64,000 bases of DNA from Phaseolus vulgaris (lineage: Eukaryota > Streptophyta > Magnoliopsida > Fabales > Fabaceae): assembly GCF_000499845.2 (NCBI RefSeq), contig NC_023758.2:40841524-40905523 (forward strand), written 5' to 3'. Below are positions 51,770 through 62,889 of the stretch, one piece after another (within the stretch, counting starts at the first letter, position 1; each line of letters starts with the position of its first letter). The position numbers and the translations under genes were made by a program. The notes below the pieces were generated by a model. The model saw only the letters and a program-made list of their open reading frames with translations. It did not search any database and was not told where the DNA came from.

Positions 51770-53290
51770 TCTTTCTTAAATTTAAGGGAGACGATTCAAG
51801 CACCCTAAGTTTATGTTTAAAGGTTTGAAAAGAAGTGTAAGAGATGAGTTTGGTTAAAATGTCTGCTAATTGAAATTGAGCTGGTAAGTGAAGAATAGTG
51901 AGATGTTTATCGTGTACATAGTTCTGAACAAAGTGTAAATCAAGTTGGAAGTGTTTTGAACGTGAATGTATTATGGGATTGTCAAGAAGTTGAACCGCTT
52001 TCATATTGTCTGAGTGAATCAGTGGTGTGGAAGAGGAAATGTGAAGCTCTTGTAGCAAAGAAGTGATCCAAATAATGTCAGCAAGAGCAGTGACAACACT
52101 CGTATTATGTTTTCGTACTACCTTTGAGAAACAACTTTTTGTTTCTTATAAGCCCATGAAACAAGATTTCATCCAACAAAGATGCAATAACCTGTAGTTG
52201 ACTTTCGATCATCCAAGTCACTAGCCCAATCAGAGTCGTTGAAACCAACAATAGAGTAATTTGGAGAAGAGTAAAGACGAAGACCATGAGTTGCAGTGCT
52301 AGCCAAATAATGAAGAATTCTCTTAACAACCTTCCAATGTGTCAACTGTTGTTTGTGCATGTATTGACAGACCTTGTTGACGGAGAAGGAAAGTTCAGAC
52401 CTGAGGGTAACATATTGTAGAGCCCCAACGATAGAGTGATAGAGAGTAGGATCATCTATAGAGTATGAATCATCAACAATAAGACGCACAGAAGAAATCA
52501 TGGGAGTGGGTTGTGGCTTGGAGGTGACCATGTTGGTACGCCGAAGAAGATCTTGAATATATTTGGTCCGAGATAGATGAATGATTATCGTTAAGCCAAG
52601 TGACCTCAACTCCTAAAAAATAATGTAGGGGTTTGAGATCCTTAAGAGCAAAATTAGTGCTTAAGTCTTTAATAAAACTCTGCACTAAAAGTTGTGAGCT
52701 ACCGATGACTAAAATATCATCAACATAAATCAAGATAAAAAGAGTTTCAGTTGCATTGAAACGTGTAAACAAAGAGTGATCACTTTTAGAAAAAGAAAAC
52801 CCCATTTAAGAAAGACTGTTGGAAGGTTTTTGAAACCATGACCAAGGAGTCTGCTTAAGACCATAGATAGATTTGTTTAGACGACATATAAGAGAGGGAT
52901 TTGAGTTAATAAAATCTAGAGGTTGTTGTATATATATAGGAGAATCCAGATCACCATGAAGAAAATCATTGTTAATATCTATTTGGTGTATAGGCCAGCG
53001 GGAAGATAGCGTAATGGTAAGCACAATAGGGATGGTAGTTGGTTTGATAATAGGGCTAAAAATCTCTATAAAATCTTCGCTTTCCCTTTGATGAAAACCT
53101 TTAGCTACTAAACATGTCTTGTATCTCTCAAGAGAGTCATCTTCCGTTTGAAGACCCACTTGCATCCAACGAGATTTGCTCCAGATGGTAGAAAGGTTAA
53201 AGACCAGGTATTGTTATGCAAAAGCACGTCATACTCAGCTTGCATTGCATGAAGCCAAAGAGGATGAGTCATAACTTGTCTATATGTGGA
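51770..53290 (-). pseudogene. Copia reverse transcriptase / RNase H remains
   Basis: Read on the minus strand in broken frames: the start of the copia reverse transcriptase (MTHPLW, LHAMQAEYDVLLHNNTW, GCKWVFKRK), then after a frameshift LVAKGFHQRESEDF...FSPIIKPTT and DINNDFLHGDLDSPIYIQQP. Next comes the catalytic loop in YVDDILVIGSS (52805-52473 frame). RNase H follows: FNDSDWASDLDDRKSTTGY with CIFVG, a stop, and HSDNMKAVQLLDNPIIHSRS near the end. At least three frame changes or stops break it (near 53125, 52610 and 52170). It cannot encode a working polymerase. Confidence 0.85.
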
Positions 53291-53994
53291 AGGTTATGAA
53301 GAGGAAATGGTTTGGGTAGAGGCAGAGGCAAAAGAAGGAGAAAAGGAAAAAGACATTGTGGAAAAAAAAAAGGTTTTTGATCATGATGGGGTTATTTTTT
53401 TTGCTTTTTACCAAAATGGGGTCCGTTTAAAAAAAATTATAAATTTAGGCAAGTCATGCCAATTCAGCACGACTTCATATGCACAAATCGTCCCAATTAG
53501 ACACGACTCTGTCATGTCATACTGAAGTCGTGTCAACTTAGCATGACTTCTGCTGCCACATCATAATTTTTTTTTAAATTTTATTGTTTATATATTGGGG
53601 TAGTAAGTTATGTAATGTTAAAAATTAATTTGATACAAAATTATCTAAGAGTGTTAGTTTTAAGGAACAAAAAATTGGATAATTGTGTATGGATCATGTT
53701 TGATGGTAATGTAATACAATAACTTGATTATTTGATTAATTAAAAATGAAGAAAATTGATATTGAATTTGGAAATAAATAGATAAATGAAAATTTATTGT
53801 ATTTGGAAAATAAATAGAGAATTATTGTTGTGAATTTGCAAAATAAATAGCTTGAGAAGTAATGATTTTACAAAACACGTAATGATGAGAAATAATTAAT
53901 TAGAATTAAACAAATTAGTGAGATTCATTACACGATATAAAATAAAAATATAAAGTTGAACTAAAAGTAAATTATTTATGGGAAGACGTGCCAC

Positions 53995-54290
53995 AATGTG
54001 GTCTTCATATTTGTCGTCGAGGTCTTCGTGGAAGAGGATCATCAACGACATGTTCATCATCGTTGTTATTGGCTTCATTATGAGATGCTGGTGAGGGCAT
54101 TGTGGGTCGATAGTGCACGAATGATGTTGGATTATATGCAGAAAGAGGGGTGAATGCCAAAGTTCCAAATATATTTGGTGGAGTGGAAAAAGTACCCGAA
54201 GGAGAATGTTCATTTTCTTTATCTATGTATTTATTCATAACACTCTTAGAACATTCATTTTCTTTATCTATGTATTTATTCATTCAATTT
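53995..54290 (-). pseudogene. C-terminal fragment of a plant mobile domain (MAIN-like) gene
   Basis: Minus-strand frame of 92 codons (54283-54005): Ser/Pro/Asn-rich text, HNEANNNDDEHVVDD, then PLPRRPRRQI and, past a stop, RPHCGTSSHK. A basic Arg/Pro stretch followed by R-P-x-C-G-T-x-x-H is how plant mobile domain proteins often end, as I recall. These genes (annotated as phosphatase 7 long form homologues) are often carried by Mutator-type elements. Only the tail is present. The identification is tentative. Confidence 0.4.
54209..54283. repeat. Exact 30-bp direct repeat, 45-bp period
   Basis: TTCATTTTCTTTATCTATGT and the next ten bases occur identically at 54209-54238 and 54254-54283. The 45-bp spacing keeps the minus-strand frame, so MNKYIDKENE appears twice in the fragment. 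Confidence 0.9.
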
Positions 54291-54578
54291 AAACATGATC
54301 CATACACGATTATCCAATTTTTTGTTTCTTAAAACTAACACTCTTAGAAAATTATGTATCAAATTAATTTTTAACATTACATAACTTACTACCCAATATA
54401 TAAATAATAAAATTAAAAAAAAATTATGACGTGTTAGAAGTCGTGCCAAGTTGACACGACTTCAGTATGACATGACAGAGTTGTGTCTAATTGGGACGAT
54501 ATGTGCATATGATAAAAAGAAAAAAAAAATCCCTTGATAATAAAAACCTAAAAAAAAAAATATGAGCTCTATATACTA

Positions 54579-54738
54579 TGTAAAGAAGAGAGAGAGGAGA
54601 GGGAAGAGACACTAGATCAGCAAAAGAATATGAATATTATTCATTGTGATTTCAACAAACATGTAATAGGTATTAAATACAACATTGACAACAAAGTTAG
54701 ATAACCGATTAAGTATGATTATCACGTATACCTTAACA
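54579..54738 (-). repeat. Copia 5' LTR
   Basis: 160 bp from TGTTAAGGTATACG (minus strand) to CTTCTTTACA, with a CT-rich TTCCCTCTCCTCTCTCTC stretch near the end. It is adjoined by the damaged primer-binding site TAGTATATAGAGCTC. Confidence 0.8.
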
Positions 54739-54743
54739 GGTTC

Positions 54744-57700
54744 TAGAAAGAATAAAGATCCCATATTCTATCATTTCAACCAAAACATACGTAATATATA
54801 TTCAAAGTTTATAATTTACGAAAAATAATTAAAGATGTTATATATAAATCATCTCATAATTTCTCTTAAATACTAAACAAGCATATTTATAGAATTACTT
54901 ATACTTAAGTAATAAAACAAAATTTTACTCTCGATTTGGACGAGATGAAAATGCCTACGAAACAAGAAAAAAAAACTAATATTTTTCCTTTGAAGAAAAC
55001 ATGATAGCAAAGAAAAATAGAAAAAAACGATAGTCAAATTAATCATTTTTATATTGCACGTTTTTTATAATCTTAGTCTTACAAATTTAGGAGAACTCGT
55101 GATTTGTGAATTTTTTTAAAATCTTAATTTTTAATAATAAAAAAATTAAACAATATTAAGAATAGATAAATAATAAATATACAATAAAATAATATTATAA
55201 TACACATATGTTTTTATTTTTTTATCTAAACAAATTTCTGTTTCATTTTTCTTAATTTTGTTAGTCAACTCTTTACTACTTCCCTTATTTATCAAATGAA
55301 GCATTGACCAAATCAAATATACAACCGATATACAGTTATAAAAAAAACAATAAGAGTTAATTTTAAACATTTAATAACTTATCCATATAAACACATATTT
55401 ATTAAACATGTCAAATTAGATTGAAGAAGAGTGTAAAGATGAGGACATGAACCATTTACTCTTTTCTGGTAAACTTATAAAAATGTATATTATGAAACAT
55501 AAAAAGCTTTTCTGTTTTCAAACTTTAGTGGTTTTGGGTGGGGAAAGTCATAATTAATTCTAATCGATTCACTCATAAAAGAAACGAGAACTCTAAGATA
55601 AAGTCTTAACAATCATGCATTATTATACCATTTTCTAAAATATAAAAGTTTAGTTGTGCATTAAAATTTAATATTCGCATTATTGGTTGTGCATGGCTTC
55701 ATTTGTTTGGATTTTCATTGTTGGACAAAACAAATGGAGAAATTTAAAATAAGAGTTGATGAGTTGAAGACAGTGTAAGCATTTCAGACAAATTATGAGT
55801 CATATGAACTCACATATATATATTTTTAATTTTCTAAAACTCAGATATATGTTTATGAAATTTGTAGTAGCAAAGACTTTCACAATCCCTTCACTATATT
55901 AATAGTACTTCCGATAGTTTTTTATTGAAACTTAATTTTTACATAGTTAATGTATAAAAGGAAATACTAAAAATAGTTTATATTTTTCAAAAATAAAAAA
56001 ATATTTCACTACTAAAAAAAATTATTAAATAAAAACATTTTTAAAGATAAAAAATAATTAATTACTATATAATTAAATTAAATATTATTTTATAAACTAA
56101 AAAATTATTATTATATAAAATAATTTATAAATTAGTATCTAATTACTTAATTGGTATTTAATTAAATATTAAATATTAAAATTTAATTATTAAAATTAAA
56201 ATATAAATTAGTTGATAGCTAAAGTTTTGATAATTACTAATTTATAAATTAATTTAGAAATTTTATTAATAATAAAAATTAATTTAAATATTAATATATT
56301 TTTTAATTTTTAAAATAGTATTTAACAATAATTAATTAATTATTTTTAAAATTAAAATTAATTTTTACTTAATAAATTTTTAATGTATTATAAAAATAAC
56401 TCTAAAACATTATTCCATTGAAACGATTTTTTTAAAACTTAAATAATCAATAATCAGTTTGAATCATGATTTTGTTTGGTAGTCAAAAGAAAAACCATAA
56501 ATTTTAATCTTAAAGAAATCTACATTAAAGTTAACCATTATATCATGCGTCCTTCCCAGACAAGATGTCAAGTTCAATGACACACACTTTCTCAAAAGAG
56601 CCGTAAGATGTTGACAAGTGTTTATGAATTAAAAAGTAAATAAATGTTTGATATGATTGAATCAATTCATTCAAAATATTACTTATTTTATCAACTTTGA
56701 GGATATTTTTAAAGATAAATGATAATTTTTTTTTCTCAAAAACTAATGTTGATAAAACACGAGTTGTTATAGAAGCACACAGCTAATCCTAGAGAAAATA
56801 AATAGAAATGGAGTAAAGGAGGGAAGTTGTTTGAATTTCAAAAAAAAAAAAAAAAAAAAATTTTGTAAATAATTCGATTAATAAAAAATAAAAACATAGA
56901 ATGATGTAAATAGTTACCTAAGTGTTTTTGAAAAGAAAATATTTTAGTATATGTGTGATAATTTGAGATTCATAAGTTTTAAGTGTCTTTCATCTTGTTT
57001 TCATTGCAAATTTCAAGATCAGAGCTGTAAACAAAGATAAATTTTACGTGTCCCCTTTTTTTTCTCTACTTTCTTATTGAAGCAAACAATGCATAAAAAA
57101 ATTCCTTAAAAAATCAACAATGTTCTGTACTTATTTTTGTTTTATATAACTGAATTAAAAATCCTACATCAATATAAAAATATTTTATAATATTTAAATA
57201 AATTTAAATCTGTAATATATAAATAAGTACACAATATTTTTATAAAATTAAGTTAAATTTAAAAGTCAGTTATTAATAAAGTCTATAAACAAACTAGTCA
57301 CTATTATTTAAAAATAAAAAATAACTCTCTTTATCCATCCTCTAATAAATGTAATGTAGTCGAAGATGATAAGCAATTAAAGTTGTAGTTCCTTTTGGAG
57401 GAGGGGAAAGGGTGTCTTTCCTTTTGGTAAGGGGACAAGGGGTACCTTCTTCATAAGATAAATATTTTTTTTATTCTTAAGAGGTATAAGTTAAATTAAA
57501 ATAAAAACAATATGTAACTCAATTATCACCTACTATTATGTTTAAGATTAATTAGCATGCATAAAACATGTAAAGTTTAACTTTCTACAATCTAAATAAT
57601 CTAAATTGCACAGTGAAATTAAAGTTAGACATTCCTTGTTAGTGGGTATAGTGTATTTCTCTTCACTTCCACCAACTACCAAAGGGTGTTTTCAAATCAT

Positions 57701-58439
57701 TCAAGCAATTACAATGGTGGTGAAAGGTTAATGAAAGATGCTTTATTAAAACAAAAAGTTAAATACAATTTTTTATTTTAGTTTATGTAAAAATATATTG
57801 AAATTCAATTAAAAACATGGAATTTAAAATATTATATTTCTTTTGAAATAATAAAAAACAAGGAAATTAAGAAAGCAAAGTTTCGTGTGCTTGCTAGAAA
57901 TCAAATATTACCATTGTTATTATAATAAAAGAAAAAAAATTGTACCTGCATAAGTTACTGGATAATTTTAATAATTTGTCCAACTAAATTTGAGTGTTCG
58001 TACCTGACTTAGATAAAAATAAATAAATAAATAATTTTATTACTACAAACAAAAACTGAGTTATAAATCCAATATTTTTCACAAAATTCGATCACACTTT
58101 TTAATTAGCAAAAAATTATAAAAGAAAGAGCAGAAAGGAATCCCACAATTGCGAAAGTTTTATGACTTGTTTGTCTTGGATTTCAACCAACACAAATAAT
58201 CCTGTATGCAAAAGCTTTTAGTAAAATGGAAAAATGAAGAAAAAACTCCTATCACTGAAAGGACTTTTCCTATGAGAATACTTTTAAAATTTGAAGCCAT
58301 TTTTGTAATGTACCTTTTTGGGTGATAAAGATTGCGAAGTATATTGGATTATTTTATTATTTTAAAAGTAATATAAGATTAAGGTTAGATTTTATATTTT
58401 ATTATTTTAAACAGTCCATAAATTGAAAATAATATTTAA
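54744..58439. other. Gene-poor AT-rich intergenic DNA
   Basis: Mostly AT filler, with a 21-base poly(A) run at 56840-56860 and a very AT-rich stretch at 55980-56400. No coding region or element border was recognised. A CACTACTAAAAAAA string at 55997 resembles a CACTA end, but no partner end was found. Confidence 0.4.
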
Positions 58440-59616
58440 TTCAAGTTCAGAATTTATTTCCACAGAAAATTAGGTAAAAGGAAGAATGGGAACAATCATC
58501 ATGTCATCATTCATCGCATAATGGTATCTTTCTAGTGTTGTTCTTACACACAACACAATTGTAACAGAAAGGAGTATCATAAAGGAATGATAAAATCCTT
58601 CACCAAATGGCACCTGAACACATTCTAAAAAATCTATCAGCCGAGTGAGTGTATTCATCCCATCTGATGGTCGAGTAGTAATCCTCTTGGGCCCAGCTCC
58701 ATTTGTTGAGTTTAGCAGGACAGGGTGCTAAGAAGCATGAGTCAAGAACAAAACGACACACAGACAGACACATGTTAATTCTTCTAACATGATTTTGATG
58801 AATTAGCGTGTAATTGGAAGTCCATTTATTTGCAACACCTTGAACTTGGTGCCAGCTAAGATGTCAAGAGCACAGGAAAAATATCAAGTTTGCTATAAAT
58901 TCTGAAGCAGCTAGATATTTCTGCACATCAAGAGATCTATCTTAAAAATTATTAGTGTAACACTTAGAAGGGCATTTTCTTTTAAAAAAATAATGATTAA
59001 TTGGTAAGAAACATAAATCAATTCTCACTAGAGAGCAATCCATAATGACAACTCATGATGTAAATAACCATCTTTCTAGGTATTCTGTAGTAGCCTGCTA
59101 TACCTCTTCCAAACTTATTGGAGATAGATCTTTCAATAGACGAGATAAAATTAAAGACCAAAAGTTATAAGGACTGGCCTTAGTTTGTTTCTTCAGTGTC
59201 TCGTTCCTTGCTTTCTACTACTAACCATTGCCAATATCAAATTTCAGGCATGATCAATGTAGAACAATTCATCTGCCATAAAAGTCTCCTCTTTACGTAA
59301 CAACACTTGATGTTGCCACAGAACGATCATGTATCTGTACAAACTTTTGCATTACCGAGGGCAAAAATTTGTGTACTAACTATCTTGAATTCCCTCTACA
59401 TTTTTAACACTCCTCAATGATAAATTGAACAACCTGTTAAATGAACAGGTGAGCAATTTATCTAAACTTTCAATATCCTTCTATAATAGTTAAGTCTAGG
59501 CAAGCACAAAACAACTCTATACACGCCTCTATTTTACCAAAAATGAGAAAAGGTCACTACGTTATTCTTCCAACACCGATGCTTCAGTATTCACCCGCAT
59601 ATGGCACTAGCCTCTG
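58440..59616 (-). other. More complex non-coding block downstream of the PPR gene
   Basis: This stretch has clearly more balanced composition than the DNA to its left and lies directly 3' of the PPR stop codon on the minus strand. It may be 3' UTR, possibly spliced, or a separate non-coding transcript. The only ATG-started frame (58658-58470, 62 codons) has no recognised similarity. Confidence 0.35.
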
Positions 59617-61470
59617 TCACCAAAAATTTCTACAAGAGCAGGCCCCATTAAGAAAGTGGTGGAATCTCGTGTTGTCCCTCACAACAATTTTTCTTCCAGT
59701 AAGTCTTGATGCTCCACACATTACAATATGACAATCCTTACATATCCTAAGGTTCTTCATAATTTTTATGGTGGAACCAGCATCAGTACTCAGCAATCCA
59801 AATGCCAAAGCTAGCTTTTCGCTATGAGCCATTAGTAACAGCTTTTTTTCATCATCGTTAACATCATAAAGCACCGAACTTAGGTTTGGTATATATCCAA
59901 TCCCCTTCAGCCGTTCCAAAAGTTCATTTAATTCCTTCTTTATCTCATTAATTTGTGGATGTTTCAAGTCACCGGCAGCGAACTTGTGAATCATTCCATT
60001 TTTTGCTTCAACCCAGCTCCACCCTGGATCTTTTTTTAAATTTTTCTCTCTGATGCATTTCCTGACCCTAGAAACATCATCCCATCTTCCAACTGATGCG
60101 TAGGTATTAGAAAGCAACAAATAATTCCCCAAGTTATCAGGTTCAAGCTCAAATAAATGCTTCGAAGCAATTTCTGCAACATCAGGATTCCCATGGACGT
60201 ATGATGCTCCAAGAAGCGCCCCCCACACAGCTCCATCAGGCTTCATAGGCATTGTCTCAACAAGCCGTATTACCTTTTCCAAGTATCCAGCTCGACCAAG
60301 AAGATCCGCCATGCAAGCATAAAGTTCTGCGGTTGGAGCAACACCATAACACTTTTCCATGGTAGCAAAGAGCTGCTGCCCCAGGTCTACCAAGCCTGCA
60401 TGAGTGCACGCAGTAAGCACCCCTACAAAAGTAACATGGTTTGGTTTCACCTCAGTCTCCAACATGTCATAAAACAACTTAATTGCTGCATGAACTCGGC
60501 CATGTATAGCAAACCCCACAATCATAGAACTGTAAGAAAACACATTTCTCTCCCTCATTCCTTTAAATACATTATATGCCTCCTCCACATTACCACATTT
60601 TGAGTACATGTCTATCAAGGCTGACCCGACAAGAACACTACTTCCAGGCCCAAATCCAGAACTCTCAGCAATGTCCCTTATCCACTTAGCATAAACAGAC
60701 GCACCCAATTGAGCACAAGCAGATATAACACCAACCAAGGTAACCTCATCAATCTCGACACCCTCATCTAACAACCGCCGGAAAACCTCCACCGCATCCT
60801 TCGGCATGGCATTCTGGGCATACCCAGTAACCATCGCAGTCCAAGCAACCATATCCTTCACATGCAACCCATCAAACAGGTCCTGCGCCGCCTTCATATC
60901 GCCCCTCCTCGCGTAAGCAACAATCAGCTCGGTCCAAGAGACAACATCCCGTTCAGGCATTTCATCGAAAACCTTGCGCGCGCAACGCATAAACCCACAT
61001 TTGACGTACATATCAATCATGGCGTTGTTGACGTAGATATCAGAATCGAACCCACCAAGCAAGAGTGTCTGGGCGTGGAGCTGCGCCCCCAAAAGAGTGT
61101 CGCGGGCAGCGCCAGAAGCGGAAAAGAGAGCGGAGAAGGTAAACGAGACGGGAGAGATGCGTCGTTTGCGCATGGAGCAGAAGAGGCGAAGGGCTTGGGA
61201 GAGGGGTCCTCGGAGGGCGTAGGCGCGAATGAAAGCGGTCCAGAGAAAGGGGTTTGGGTTGTGGACCTGTGCGAAGAGAAGACGAGGGTAGGAGTGGAGG
61301 GGCACCTGGGTGAGCGACGTGACGAAGCGTAAGAGCTTGGTGATTACGTAGGAACATTGTTCGAGGTTGTTCCGGTAGATGTGGGCGTGGACTTGTTTGG
61401 CCTGATTCAGAGTCCTGCAACACTCCACAATTCTCACCACTTCTGACTCCAAACCCCTTTGTAATGCCAT
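59617..61470 (-). CDS. Pentatricopeptide repeat protein, PLS class with E and DYW domains
   Basis: Single-exon gene of 617 aa, intact from ATG (61470) to TGA. The N-terminus reads MALQRGLESEVVRIVECC. PLS-type repeats run from about residue 30 to 430 (for example RDVVSWTELIVAYARRGDMK and SALIDMYSKCGNVEEA), followed by an E domain (KPDGAVWGALLGASYVHGN) and a DYW domain. DYW proteins edit C to U in plastid or mitochondrial RNAs; the repeats read the RNA and the DYW part is the deaminase. Zinc and catalytic residues are present: HSE (549-551), CKDCH (577-581) and CSC (611-613). The last three residues are NFW, not DYW. No clear organelle targeting peptide is visible at the N-terminus. Similar to Arabidopsis PCMP-H types such as At5g44230 as I recall; orthology was not tested. 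Confidence 0.95.
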   Translation of the reverse strand: MALQRGLESEVVRIVECCRTLNQAKQVHAHIYRNNLEQCSYVITKLLRFVTSLTQVPLHSYPRLLFAQVHNPNPFLWTAFIRAYALRGPLSQALRLFCSMRKRRISPVSFTFSALFSASGAARDTLLGAQLHAQTLLLGGFDSDIYVNNAMIDMYVKCGFMRCARKVFDEMPERDVVSWTELIVAYARRGDMKAAQDLFDGLHVKDMVAWTAMVTGYAQNAMPKDAVEVFRRLLDEGVEIDEVTLVGVISACAQLGASVYAKWIRDIAESSGFGPGSSVLVGSALIDMYSKCGNVEEAYNVFKGMRERNVFSYSSMIVGFAIHGRVHAAIKLFYDMLETEVKPNHVTFVGVLTACTHAGLVDLGQQLFATMEKCYGVAPTAELYACMADLLGRAGYLEKVIRLVETMPMKPDGAVWGALLGASYVHGNPDVAEIASKHLFELEPDNLGNYLLLSNTYASVGRWDDVSRVRKCIREKNLKKDPGWSWVEAKNGMIHKFAAGDLKHPQINEIKKELNELLERLKGIGYIPNLSSVLYDVNDDEKKLLLMAHSEKLALAFGLLSTDAGSTIKIMKNLRICKDCHIVMCGASRLTGRKIVVRDNTRFHHFLNGACSCRNFW

Positions 61471-62889
61471 TCCTCACTGCCTACAACCTACTCTCTTTTC
61501 CTTCTCTTTTTGCCTTTCTAGATAACTCAATCTACCAATGCCTCTATTAGTTTTACACATAAATTGCTTACACTTTCAATCAATTTTTTTTTCTTTCAAT
61601 TCAGTTATTAGAAATACATGTGCATGTGAACTCACAACATTATAAACGGTGAGCTCAACACAATAGTTTCATATATTATGATCTGTACTGGTATAATCAA
61701 CATCAAAGATCTTTTTATGTTTTAACAACTACCTAGGTGTGCATTGTATATTCTAGAAAGAACTACATGACCTATATAATTATATGCTTACACAATTTCA
61801 AATAAAATCACTTTAAATAAAGACAAATAAGTACTACTAATTATAGTTAGAGATGTTGTTTTAAGAAGAGAAGAACATTTAATGCATGAAACACCTTTAA
61901 TGCATCATCAACAATGAAGATGATTAGACAAAACGAAAACTTTCAAATGATTTCAAGTTACTCAGTGGTCTAAAAGAATTTTAATTAATATTTTCTTCAA
62001 CGTTAATATAAAGACATATTTCACGGAAGAAAAAAAAAGTAAAAAAGAGAAGTACTATTTGTAAAATACTTTTGATTTTTTTTTAAGCTTTTGTAAGAAT
62101 ATTGTTTGTGTTCATTAACAAAATAGTGCTTAAACCTCGCATACATCATAAAACAATATCCTCTCTAGTGAGCAAACCCTTAAGATATTTCATATCACAT
62201 TTAAGACAAACATTTGTTTTGGCCAATCGTTCTAAGTAATACTTGAGAGATTAGTCAGAAGTAAATATATTACAAATAATACTCGATGAATTAGTCAAGA
62301 ATAATTATGATATGAAAGAATGCTCAGATTGTAATTTGCAACAATAATAATAAAACTCAATTAAAATTTGATGTAGTCCGCATATAAATCAATATACAAA
62401 TTTAAAAGTAAATTCTTCTTTCTCTTATTTTACTAAGATTGTATGTTTTGAAATAAAAAATTTCAAACTAAGATTTATGGAGGAGAATTGCACAACAACT
62501 TAGATTAAATTAAATATAGAGCATAAATTTTAATTTTTTTAATATATATTGAGTGAATCAATTTAATTGACACTTGATAGAGAGTACTCCTATCCTATCC
62601 ATTAAATCGATGTGTTGGTAGGTGTAATAAACGGAGCACGTGGTCAGGTAAAGTTGTTGCCTCGTCTCAATTTTGATTTTTCTCCTAACCAACATAACCA
62701 TCCATCACCACCAATCACTAATCACCTGAAAAAGAAAAGCTTTGGGAGCGAGATCGTGTGAAGGTGGTCGATAGTAGTAAAGCTTGTGAACATACTTTGT
62801 TTTTCTTTGATAATAGTGAGTTGGAAGTGTTGGGTGGTGTGAAGATAGTGCATGATCGAAGTTGGAGTGTTGAAAGAGGAGAGAAAGCG
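61471..62889. other. Divergent intergenic region between the PPR and AAE genes
   Basis: The two genes point away from each other, so their promoters share this 1.4-kb space. It is AT-rich in the middle. No TATA box was assigned with confidence and no repeats were found. The last ~130 bases are open in the AAE frame but lack an in-frame ATG, so they are taken as leader. Confidence 0.4.

Larger units (their letters stand above)
53371..54549. mobile_element. Mutator-type element with long inverted arms, nested in copia
   Basis: Left arm 53371-53701 and right arm 54291-54549 are inverted copies of each other. Shared text includes GTCCCAATTAGACAC, CTGTCATGTCATACTGAAGT and AAAAATTGGATAAT. The left arm has about 65 extra bases near 53411-53473 that the right arm lacks. 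The element starts AGGTTTTTGAT and ends ATAAAAACCT, flanked on each side by at least nine A residues. This fits a 9-bp target duplication in a poly(A) tract but cannot prove it. The loop holds the end of a plant-mobile-domain-like gene. Confidence 0.7.
51615..54738 (-). mobile_element. Deleted Ty1/copia retrotransposon with short LTRs
   Basis: Perfect 5-bp target duplication GGTTC at 51610-51614 and 54739-54743. On the minus strand the 5' LTR is 54738-54579 (160 bp, TGTTAAGG...CTTCTTTACA) and the 3' LTR is 51768-51615 (154 bp, TGTTAAGG...CTTCTTTAAA). The two LTRs have diverged strongly, so the insertion is old. Next to the 5' LTR, TAGTATATAGAGCTC is a damaged version of the copia primer site TGGTATCAGAGC (initiator tRNA-Met). 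Gag, protease and integrase are missing by internal deletion; only the RT/RNase H end of pol remains. A Mutator-type element sits inside (53371-54549). Confidence 0.85.

Noticed and set aside
55997..56420. CACTACTAAAAAAA start resembling a second CACTA MITE
   Set aside because: No matching inverted end or 3-bp duplication was found; the region is too AT-rich to trust the resemblance.
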